Shown: positions 13,515 to 20,840 of the stretch, piece by piece
How the letters are laid out: every line of letters starts with the position of its first letter
Numbering within the stretch: position 1 is the first letter of the stretch
NCBI GenBank assembly: GCA_023485715.1
Contig: JAMCZG010000048.1
Location: 1-21,226, forward strand
From: Patescibacteria group bacterium
Lineage (GTDB): Bacteria; Patescibacteriota; Microgenomatia; Levybacterales; UBA12049
Direction of reading: 5' to 3'
DNA length: 21,226 nt
The notes under the pieces: generated by a model
Seen by the model: the letters and a program-made list of their open reading frames with translations, nothing else
Database searches by the model: none
Told to the model about the DNA's origin: nothing
Program-made: the position numbers and the translations under genes

Positions 13515-14873
13515 ATGGTCGTAATTAGGAAAAGACTCATTTACTGGCTAGTAAGAGAGTACATCAAAAAATGGGGAAGAAGAATTGTCCTTTTCTTCTT
13601 TTTAGGCTTGGGGTTCTTTTTTATTGTTAGCCTTGTTCTTCCAACCATAATTGCTAAGATTCCTGCCGGTCAGAAAGAATCGATCGGGTTAGTCGGGGCA
13701 TACACTGTCGACCGTTTACCTCAAATTATTCTTGATGATATTTCCTCGGGATTAACAACCGTCGATGAAAACGGCAAAATTAAACCAGCATTGGCAAAAT
13801 CCTGGAGAGTCCACGAAAACGGAACAGGATATATCTTTGATTTGAAAGACGGCGTAACGTTTTCTGACGGCACAAAATTTACTTCAAAAAATATCGACTC
13901 TTGTTCCCAAGACGTAACTGTGTACAGGCCGTCTGACCACGTAATCGCGTTCAAATTAAAAGAGGAGTACGCGCCGTTTCTTACAACAGTTTCTTCGCCT
14001 ATTTTCCGGAAAAATTTCGTAGGTCTCGGCGAGTATTCGGTAAAAGATATTCAATTAAACGGGAACTTTGTCGAATCGATAACACTCTCGTCTAGAAAGA
14101 ATAAATTTAAAATTAAGAAATACCAGTTTTATCCTTCGTCCGATTCGCTAAAAACCGCGTATTCCCTGGGAGAGGTATCTAAAATACTCGGAATATCAGA
14201 CGTTAAATACAAAAATACATCACTTGAGGCATTCCCGAATACAACGGTAAAAAAAACAGTTGATTATCACAAACTTGTTACGATTTTTTACAACACCCAG
14301 GATAAAGTGTTGTCAGACAAAAAAATCAGGACAGGGCTTTCCTACACGATTCCGGACAAATTTACATATGGGGAAAGGGCATACGGCCCCTATCCGCCGG
14401 TTTCATGGGCCAACAGGATCGAGAATTCAGAACATATCCAGGATTTCGAGCACGCTCGTTTGCTTCTTTCTGCATCTAGTTCTTCGGAAGATTCGAGTAA
14501 AATTAAGCTTGTTATGAAAGTTCTTCCAAAATACAGAAAAATAGCCGACGAAATTTCGTCTATTTGGAATAAAAACGGGGTGGAAGTAAAAATTGAAGAG
14601 GTTAATACCGTCCCGGATGTTTTTCAAGTTTTTTTAGGGGATTTTAATATCCCCGACGACCCCGATCAATATTCTCTTTGGCATTCACAACAGGGAAATA
14701 ACATTTCTAACTACACAAATTTGAGAATCGACAAACTCCTCGAGGACGGAAGGAAAACGTTTAATATTGCGGATCGTCAAAAAATATATTCTGATTTCCA
14801 AAAATATTTAATCGAGGATCAGCCTGCGACCTTTTTATACTTTCCATACGAATACGAAATTATTCGAAAATAG
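13515..14873 (+). CDS. Membrane-anchored family-5 extracellular solute-binding protein
   Basis: A 452-residue protein. A basic N-terminus (RKRLIYWLVREYIKKWGRR) leads into one long helix (about 24-48), then an SBP_bac_5 fold: TVDRLPQIILDDISSGLTTV, KPALAKSWRV, YIFDLKDGVTFSDGTKFTSK, and near the end IPDDPDQYSLWHS and YTNLRIDKLLEDGR. Relatives bind peptides or nickel for ABC importers, usually as lipoproteins. Here there is no lipobox, and no permease or ATPase gene is in the window, so whether it feeds a transporter is open. It is shorter than typical family members (about 500-550 residues). It follows secG by ten bases and overlaps the convergent uvrC gene by 14 bases. Confidence 0.85.
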   Translation: MVVIRKRLIYWLVREYIKKWGRRIVLFFFLGLGFFFIVSLVLPTIIAKIPAGQKESIGLVGAYTVDRLPQIILDDISSGLTTVDENGKIKPALAKSWRVHENGTGYIFDLKDGVTFSDGTKFTSKNIDSCSQDVTVYRPSDHVIAFKLKEEYAPFLTTVSSPIFRKNFVGLGEYSVKDIQLNGNFVESITLSSRKNKFKIKKYQFYPSSDSLKTAYSLGEVSKILGISDVKYKNTSLEAFPNTTVKKTVDYHKLVTIFYNTQDKVLSDKKIRTGLSYTIPDKFTYGERAYGPYPPVSWANRIENSEHIQDFEHARLLLSASSSSEDSSKIKLVMKVLPKYRKIADEISSIWNKNGVEVKIEEVNTVPDVFQVFLGDFNIPDDPDQYSLWHSQQGNNISNYTNLRIDKLLEDGRKTFNIADRQKIYSDFQKYLIEDQPATFLYFPYEYEIIRK

Positions 14874-16131
14874 CTTTTGCCCTGAGTTTTTTGTGGTATG
14901 AGACCGCAAACCTGTGTGACTCGTCCCTTACTCTCATTAATAATTTTAACGCGCTGGAACTTTTAGACAAGCGAAGTTCACCGAGTTTTTCCGTTATTAT
15001 TATTTCTTCTCTTTTTGCCAATCCGATTAGGGGAATTTTGATTCCTAAATTTTCCATCACAGTAAGTACTGAAGACACCTGTCCTTTTCCCCCGTCAACA
15101 ATAATAAGATCCGGGTATTCCCAATCTGTGCGTTTAAGCCTTCTCGTGAGTACTTCTTTTAGCATCGCAAAATCGTTTGGGGTACCATCGATTCTTATCC
15201 GAAACCTCCGGTAATACGACGAGTTTTTCTCCCCATCCGTAAACACAACCATCGATCCGACAGAATTTTTTCCTTGGATATTGGAGATATCGAAACACTC
15301 GATTCTTTTTAACCTGTCTATGGCGTATCCGACCTTATTTAACTCATTTTTTAACGAATCGAGTTCGATCTGTCTTAAATCACTGCTTAGGTTGGGATTT
15401 AATTCGTATTCGAAAGGCTTGTGGATGGGACTAGTCACCAGTTTAATCGCATCTATTTTCTTTTGGATTAAATTCGCGTCCTCATAATTCTCGTTTTTAC
15501 TGTATAAGTCTCTTTCTTTTTCCAAATCCCTTACGACTCTAATAATATCGCCGCTAAGAAATTTAATAATATAGCGGATGTTTTTCTTGTAAGCCTTTAT
15601 GTCACCAGTTACAGTCGCGCACGGACAAAGACCGAGATGATAATAAAAACAAATTGTATTAGGGTGGACTAAAACAGATTCATAGGGGAAAATCCTGCGG
15701 ATTATTCGGAGTACAAGTCTCATTTTATTCGGATTCGGGAACGGTCCGAAATAAATAGAATCTTTCTCGTTGTCGTTTCTGGACGTCAGGATTTTTGGTA
15801 CTTTATCCGAAATTGTCACCCTGATTAAAGGGTATCCTTTATTGTCTGTTAATTTAATATTGTATTCGGGTAAAAATTTCTGGATAAAATGTGCTTCTAA
15901 AAGCAGGGATTCGAGTTCTGACTGGGTTTTAATTACCCTAACCTTATCGATTTCCGATATTAGTTTTTCCGTTTTTTGTTCGATTTTCGTGTGTTTTGTA
16001 AAATACGAAGAAACTCTATTTTTGAGGTTCTTGGCCTTCCCCACGTAAATCACTTCCCTTTTTTCGTTTAAAAAAAGGTATATCCCGGGCTCTTGTGGCA
16101 ATGATAAATATGAGGATGACAAATATTCCAA
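14860..16131 (-). CDS. uvrC: UvrC excinuclease subunit, lacking the C-terminal HhH domain
   Basis: A 423-residue UvrC, the nuclease that makes both cuts in nucleotide excision repair. It has the N-terminal GIY-YIG domain (LPQEPGIYLF, EVIYVGKAKNLKNR), a cysteine-containing segment (about 161-171), a UVR motif (about 200-232) and the RNase H-like domain with D281, D346 (IVDGGKGQ) and H406 (RDESHRFAVSYHKK). It then stops, whereas typical UvrC proteins of about 600 residues continue into a helix-hairpin-helix pair. The start is TTG 16131, fixed by an excellent Shine-Dalgarno AGGAGGT (16139-16145) with a seven-base spacer. The first 116 bases lie inside the transglutaminase gene. Confidence 0.92.
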   Translation of the reverse strand: MEYLSSSYLSLPQEPGIYLFLNEKREVIYVGKAKNLKNRVSSYFTKHTKIEQKTEKLISEIDKVRVIKTQSELESLLLEAHFIQKFLPEYNIKLTDNKGYPLIRVTISDKVPKILTSRNDNEKDSIYFGPFPNPNKMRLVLRIIRRIFPYESVLVHPNTICFYYHLGLCPCATVTGDIKAYKKNIRYIIKFLSGDIIRVVRDLEKERDLYSKNENYEDANLIQKKIDAIKLVTSPIHKPFEYELNPNLSSDLRQIELDSLKNELNKVGYAIDRLKRIECFDISNIQGKNSVGSMVVFTDGEKNSSYYRRFRIRIDGTPNDFAMLKEVLTRRLKRTDWEYPDLIIVDGGKGQVSSVLTVMENLGIKIPLIGLAKREEIIITEKLGELRLSKSSSALKLLMRVRDESHRFAVSYHKKLRAKAIFE

Positions 16132-17878
16132 GTAAAATACCTCCTAATATTATCCAGTTAGTAAAATACAAAGGGGAAATATTAAAACTTGCGGTAATTT
16201 CCCTTCCGTGAGAAGTAATTGTAACGAATGCCTTTTTATTTGTCAAAACGGGCGTATTTTTAAATTCGACAGTTTTTGTTTCTGATCCAAACGGGGGAAT
16301 TTGGGAAAAAGCAATCGACTGTGAGTTTGGAGTTAGAGAATCCGACAATACAACAACATTTTGAGGCTTAAGTATTTCGGTGCTCGTGTTTTTTATCGTA
16401 ATGTTTCCTTTTATACCGACACCGGAAGAAACTGATTTTGGGAAATCAGCCGAAATTTCGAAGTTTTGGGCGCGCGACGGAGGGTTTTTTGAAAAAACTA
16501 CGTTTACGTCTTTTACATCCTTTGTCCCGGAAATTTTGTATCCCCCGGCCGGAATCGGATAATCGCTCTCCTGGCCTTTTATTATAAATGCGAAATGATC
16601 AAAATCTAAAACATTAAAATAGTCTATACCGCCTGTCGTATTTCCCCAGGTTGGGTCGACCATAACCCACGTTTCCATATTTTTATCGTAGTATTCAGGC
16701 CATGCGTGAAGAATGTCTTTTACAAGCGACAACGGTCTTTGTTTTGAATTCTCTGTGCTCGCAAATCCGTCGATTTCCCGGGCAGGGATCCCGGCACTTC
16801 TTGCCAGCGCGATAAATAAGTCCGTGAATTCAAGACAAACCGCAGATGACGGGTTATTAAGGATATTTTTGGCACCGAGTCTTTCTTTGTTGTCGGTAAC
16901 GCGAGAGAAATCGTACGTTAGGTTTTGTACGGTAAAATCATAGATTTTTTGAGGTGTGCCAAGCTGTCTTGCAAGTTCCTTAATTTTAACATCAGACAAT
17001 TCCCAATATTTTTTTTCCTTTAAGTATAACGCGGCATCTCTCTCTGACAATTTTTGTTTTCTGGGATATAAATATATTTCGGCTTTTCCTTTTACGACGA
17101 TATTTAATTTTTGTGAAGGTAATAACCGATACTTTGCAAGCCAATTTCCGTCCCTGTCTTCCACAACGTTTAATGGTTTTGGGTCGATGCTGTCGATAAA
17201 AACCTCCTGGTAATTTGTCGTCGGCGGAAGCGCGATTTCTGTTGTTACAGGAAGAACGCTTGTATTACCGATATGGTACTTTAGATCAAAATCGTAAATT
17301 TGATATTCCCCGAACGCGATCGATATTCCGGATCTCCCGAGCTCTTCCTTATTAAAGCTTAATTTATTGTCGGATTGACGGGGTTTTATATAGGTTGGCT
17401 CTCCGAAAGTTTTTGGGACGATAACATCGACATTGAAATCAGAGAAATCGTTTTTTTGTGAAATGCCCGGAATATTAATTTCCCATATGTTTCCGAGCTT
17501 ATAAGCGACATCATTTGTATCAAATGATAAATTAAAATTTAGGACATTGTCTTTACCCAGCACCCTTTCGTTAAAGGTAAGGTCGATTTTCTTTCCGTCC
17601 TTTGTCGGAGATATAACCGGAGAAATTGCGCCTTTGCCGTCGTATGCCTTAATATTTCTTATATCGTTAAATCCGACGTCGATCGCGTATGATTGAGCAT
17701 AATATTGGCTGGTCTTATTTTTAAGCCCGACATTAAAAAGTGCGTGAGTATTACCGTCCTCGGAAACGGTGTAAGTAACCCTGTAAGATGTTTCGAAGTT
17801 TTCCGAGGCCTGGATGTTTTTAGGGAGAATTATTGTGAAGAAAAAAAGAAAAAAACAAAGGATAAATATTTTTTTCAT
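16016..17878 (-). CDS. Secreted, membrane-anchored transglutaminase-like protein
   Basis: A 620-residue surface protein. A signal peptide (1-24, KKIFILCFFLFFFTIILP) is followed by beta-rich domains, then a transglutaminase-core domain with the full Cys-His-Asp triad: C348 (SSAVCLEFTDLF), H391 (LHAWPEYYD) and D408 (VMVDPTWGN). A further Ig-like domain and a C-terminal helix (about 573-595) with a basic tail anchor it. Bacterial members act as cysteine proteases or cross-linking enzymes; which applies here is unknown. It starts 11 bases after the uvrA stop, with no promoter or Shine-Dalgarno of its own, so it is translated from the uvrA message. Its last 38 codons are also read as the start of uvrC. 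Confidence 0.87.
   Translation of the reverse strand: MKKIFILCFFLFFFTIILPKNIQASENFETSYRVTYTVSEDGNTHALFNVGLKNKTSQYYAQSYAIDVGFNDIRNIKAYDGKGAISPVISPTKDGKKIDLTFNERVLGKDNVLNFNLSFDTNDVAYKLGNIWEINIPGISQKNDFSDFNVDVIVPKTFGEPTYIKPRQSDNKLSFNKEELGRSGISIAFGEYQIYDFDLKYHIGNTSVLPVTTEIALPPTTNYQEVFIDSIDPKPLNVVEDRDGNWLAKYRLLPSQKLNIVVKGKAEIYLYPRKQKLSERDAALYLKEKKYWELSDVKIKELARQLGTPQKIYDFTVQNLTYDFSRVTDNKERLGAKNILNNPSSAVCLEFTDLFIALARSAGIPAREIDGFASTENSKQRPLSLVKDILHAWPEYYDKNMETWVMVDPTWGNTTGGIDYFNVLDFDHFAFIIKGQESDYPIPAGGYKISGTKDVKDVNVVFSKNPPSRAQNFEISADFPKSVSSGVGIKGNITIKNTSTEILKPQNVVVLSDSLTPNSQSIAFSQIPPFGSETKTVEFKNTPVLTNKKAFVTITSHGREITASFNISPLYFTNWIILGGILLGIFVILIFIIATRARDIPFFKRKKGSDLRGEGQEPQK
16139..16145 (-). promoter_or_regulatory. 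Shine-Dalgarno of uvrC
   Basis: AGGAGGT on the minus strand, seven bases before TTG 16131 and inside the transglutaminase reading frame. It is the only strong ribosome-binding site I found before a start codon that I accept, and it decides the uvrC start. Confidence 0.8.
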
Positions 17879-17889
17879 CGTGTATAGAT

Positions 17890-19578
17890 CTAATCTAAAA
17901 CACTTTTTAAAAATTGTCCAGTGTAGGATTTACTGTTTTTGGCTACTTCTTGCGGTGTTCCCGTCGCGACAACATATCCGCCCTTTTCTCCTCCTTCGGG
18001 TCCGAGGTCGATTATATAATCCGCGTTTTTGATTACATCTAAATTATGTTCGATTACGATAACAGTATTCCCGATATCGACAAGTTTTCTTAATGTAAAA
18101 AGTAATTTTTCCAAATCGGCAAAATGGAGTCCAGTTGTCGGTTCATCCAAAAGGTATATCGCGTTTCTCCCTTTTTTCGAAAGATTTGCCGCGAGTTTTA
18201 CCCTCTGCGCTTCCCCGCCGGAAAGGGTGGGGGCCGGCTGGCCTAGTTTTATGTAAGAGAGTCCTACATCGGACAAAGTTTGCAGCTTGTGGGAAAGCGC
18301 AGGAACGTAAGAAAAAAAGCTTAAAGCCTCGGTTACGCTCATTTTTAATATTTCTGCGATGTTTTTTCCGTTAAACAAAACTTCCAATGCCTCCTTTGTA
18401 TATTGCAATCCCCCGCATGTTTCGCACTTTATATAAACGTCGGGTAAAAACTGCATCTCAATTTTTATTTGCCCTTCTCCTTCGCACGTTTCGCACCTTC
18501 CGCCCTTAACATTAAACGAAAACCTGCCGGCTTTATAACCGCGAATTTTCGCTTCCTTGGTCGACGCGAAAAGGTCTCTTATGTAGGAGAATGCACCGGT
18601 ATAGGTTATAGGGTTACTTCTGGGTGTCCGTCCGATCGGAGACTGGTCGATTAAGAAGACATTTTTTATTTTTTCAAAACCGTCGATGTTTTCGAATTTC
18701 CCGGGTTTTTCCCTGTGGTGGAAGCTTATTTTTTGCATCAGCGCGTGATACAAAATATCGTGGATAAGCGTCGATTTCCCGCTTCCTGATACTCCTGTAA
18801 CAACGACGAATTTATCGAGCGGAAACGAAACGTCGATGTTTTTTAGATTGTGATGAGACGCTCCGATTATGGTTACAGAGTCATTATCTTTTCTGTCGTT
18901 TTTTCTTAAATAATCTATTTTCCTAGCACCTGATAAGTATTTTCCTGTTAAAGAATGCGGGTTTCTTTTTAACTCGTCGATTGTCCCTTTTGCGATAATT
19001 TCTCCGCCTTTAACTCCTGCTTCCGGGCCAAAATCGATAATATAATCGGCATTTTCCATCATTTCTTTGTCGTGTTCGACAACAAGAACTGTGTTTCCGA
19101 TATCGCGGAGTTTTTTTAAAGTATCGATTAATTTTTTATTGTCTCGCTGATGGAGTCCGATCGACGGTTCGTCCAAAACGTATAGCACACCGGTTAATCC
19201 GCTCCCGATCTGCGAAGCAAGTCTTATCCTCTGCGCCTCTCCACCTGCAAGAGTTTGGGCGCCGCGCGAAAGAGTGAGATAATCGAGTCCCACATCGAGT
19301 AAAAACTTTAGTCTTTGTTTAATCTCTTTCAATATTAATTTTCCAATTTGTTTTTCTCTGTCTCCCAAAATATGTTCCAAGCCGATTATAAAATCGTGAC
19401 ATCTTGTTATAGGAATATTCGATATGTCAACAATCGATTTTTGGTCGATCGTTACAGAAAGCGCATCTTTCTTAAGTCTTCCGCCTTCGCACTCGTTACA
19501 AATTTCGTACCTCATGAATTTTTCGATTTCGGCCTTTATAAACATCGAACTCGTAATCGACTCCGTAAAACGGTTCAA
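17890..19578 (-). CDS. uvrA: UvrA, C-terminal part (separated by frameshift)
   Basis: 562 residues, reading from a TTG at 19578. From residue 9 onward it is clear UvrA: SSMFIKAEIEKFMRYEICN, the first ABC signature LAGGEAQR (110-117), Walker B VLDEPSIG, second Walker A GVSGSGKST (262-270), the C-terminal zinc module C362/C365/C385/C388, second signature LSGGEAQR (452-459) and Walker B LLDEPTTG. The part missing at its start is on the other ORF in a different frame. If made at all, translation could begin at TTG 19578 or at the internal ATG 19545, but neither has a Shine-Dalgarno. The 3' end is 11 bases from the transglutaminase gene. Confidence 0.85.
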   Translation of the reverse strand: MNRFTESITSSMFIKAEIEKFMRYEICNECEGGRLKKDALSVTIDQKSIVDISNIPITRCHDFIIGLEHILGDREKQIGKLILKEIKQRLKFLLDVGLDYLTLSRGAQTLAGGEAQRIRLASQIGSGLTGVLYVLDEPSIGLHQRDNKKLIDTLKKLRDIGNTVLVVEHDKEMMENADYIIDFGPEAGVKGGEIIAKGTIDELKRNPHSLTGKYLSGARKIDYLRKNDRKDNDSVTIIGASHHNLKNIDVSFPLDKFVVVTGVSGSGKSTLIHDILYHALMQKISFHHREKPGKFENIDGFEKIKNVFLIDQSPIGRTPRSNPITYTGAFSYIRDLFASTKEAKIRGYKAGRFSFNVKGGRCETCEGEGQIKIEMQFLPDVYIKCETCGGLQYTKEALEVLFNGKNIAEILKMSVTEALSFFSYVPALSHKLQTLSDVGLSYIKLGQPAPTLSGGEAQRVKLAANLSKKGRNAIYLLDEPTTGLHFADLEKLLFTLRKLVDIGNTVIVIEHNLDVIKNADYIIDLGPEGGEKGGYVVATGTPQEVAKNSKSYTGQFLKSVLD

Positions 19579-20746
19579 AAATTACCGTTTCGCGCCCCCA
19601 CCTGTTTTCACCGATTACTTCGTATTCCTTTTCGCCTGTCCCAAAAAGCAAAACGTTTTTTTTAATTTCGGAAAAATCGTGAATTTGCACATTTTGGGGT
19701 ATATCGTTTTCTCTACAGAAAACGTCGAACGTACGCGAAAACCAGGTATCCTGTTCTGTAATATTCGGGAAAGGCAAAATTCCACCCTCCCGGATCGTTA
19801 AATTTTTGTTTAAAATTAAATCCTCGTCGACCGATAAAACAGTTCCCAATCCGTTGCATGTTTCACACGCTCCGTGGGGCGTGTTAAACGAAAATATCCG
19901 GGGTTCGATTTCGGGCATCGATATATTACAAATCGGGCACGCAAATTTTTCCGAATACAATGTGTCTTCCATTTTTTTCGGTTTTTCCGGAATTTCAAAA
20001 CCCTTGTCGTTTATTACGGAAAAGATCATCTCACCACCCCCAAATTTTAACGCTTGCTCGACATCGTTTAAAATCCGTAAGCGCTCTGTTTTTTCGTTTA
20101 AAATTACGGCGTCGATTACGAGTTCGATCGAATGTTTGTTTGTTTTAATCAGCACAAAATCGTCGGTTAACGAAAATATTTGGTTGTCGATCCTTACTTT
20201 TTTATACCCTTTTTTCTTAAGATCCAAAAAAAGTTCCGAATACTCCCCCTTCCGGTCTTTAACGATCGGGGCAAGGATTAAAGCCTTTATTCCCTTAGTA
20301 GGGTAAGAATTTGTATTAGCTTGTGCAAAGATTAAATTGGTTATTTGCTCTTTTGATAAATGGGATATTTCTCTTTTACAATTTGGGCAATGGGGGTGGC
20401 CGATTCTTGCAAATAAAAGTCTTAAATAATCGTAAATTTCGGTTACGGTACCGACTGTAGACCTTGGGTTATGCGATGTCGATTTTTGGTCGATCGAAAT
20501 CGCAGGCGACAACCCTTCGATCAAATCGACATCGGGTTTTTTCATCACGCCCAAAAACTGTCTGGCGTAAGACGACAGACTTTCCACGTACCTTCTTTGG
20601 CCTTCTGCGTAAATCGTGTCAAAAGCCAACGACGACTTGCCGCTTCCCGAAATTCCGGTGAAGACGACAAGTTTGTTTTTAGGTATTTCGACGTCGATGT
20701 TTTTTAGATTGTGTTCTCTTGCGCCCTTTACCGTAATTTTGTCCAT
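19496..20746 (-). CDS. uvrA: UvrA, N-terminal part (ends early by frameshift)
   Basis: 416 residues. UvrA is the damage-sensing ATPase of nucleotide excision repair. This part has KGAREHNLKNIDVEIP, Walker A GISGSGKSS (31-39), AEGQRRYVESLSSYARQFL, the UvrB-binding region, and the zinc module C270/C273/C294/C297. Family similarity runs through VIFEPFYGV (388-396). The next 20 residues are unlike UvrA, ending at a stop at 19496. The matching continuation is in another frame from about 19557. The normal gene would be about 940 residues. The start is ATG 20746, with a TATAAT at 20771-20776. First in the uvrA-transglutaminase-uvrC operon, it diverges from the SurA/PpiC gene. Confidence 0.88.
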   Translation of the reverse strand: MDKITVKGAREHNLKNIDVEIPKNKLVVFTGISGSGKSSLAFDTIYAEGQRRYVESLSSYARQFLGVMKKPDVDLIEGLSPAISIDQKSTSHNPRSTVGTVTEIYDYLRLLFARIGHPHCPNCKREISHLSKEQITNLIFAQANTNSYPTKGIKALILAPIVKDRKGEYSELFLDLKKKGYKKVRIDNQIFSLTDDFVLIKTNKHSIELVIDAVILNEKTERLRILNDVEQALKFGGGEMIFSVINDKGFEIPEKPKKMEDTLYSEKFACPICNISMPEIEPRIFSFNTPHGACETCNGLGTVLSVDEDLILNKNLTIREGGILPFPNITEQDTWFSRTFDVFCRENDIPQNVQIHDFSEIKKNVLLFGTGEKEYEVIGENRWGRETVIFEPFYGVDYEFDVYKGRNRKIHEVRNL

Positions 20747-20770
20747 AAATTTATAAAATTTTGACCATTA

Positions 20771-20776
20771 ATTATA
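20771..20776 (-). promoter_or_regulatory. Putative -10 box of the uvrA operon
   Basis: TATAAT on the minus strand, 24 bases before ATG 20746, giving a leader of about 17 bases. A TATAAA nearer the start (20750-20755) leaves only three bases and is probably too close. Confidence 0.45.
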
Positions 20777-20807
20777 AACGAAAATTTACGATTGAGCAAT
20801 CGGGTGT

Positions 20808-20834
20808 TTGACAAAATTATTTTTGTGCTATAAT
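20808..20834 (+). promoter_or_regulatory. Promoter of the SurA/PpiC gene
   Basis: TTGACA (20808-20813), a short 15-base spacer, and an extended -10 TGC-TATAAT (box at 20829-20834). Six bases separate it from ATG 20841, so the transcript should begin on the start codon. Confidence 0.65.
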
Positions 20835-20840
20835 ACACAA

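Noticed and set aside
19496..19583. Programmed ribosomal frameshift joining the uvrA halves
   Set aside because: The T5 run at 19577-19581 is not a classic slippery heptamer, and about eight to ten conserved residues would still be missing. A deletion explains both facts.
20750..20755. TATAAA three bases before the uvrA start as its -10
   Set aside because: Too close to the ATG to start RNA at or before the start codon; TATAAT at 20771-20776 is better placed.
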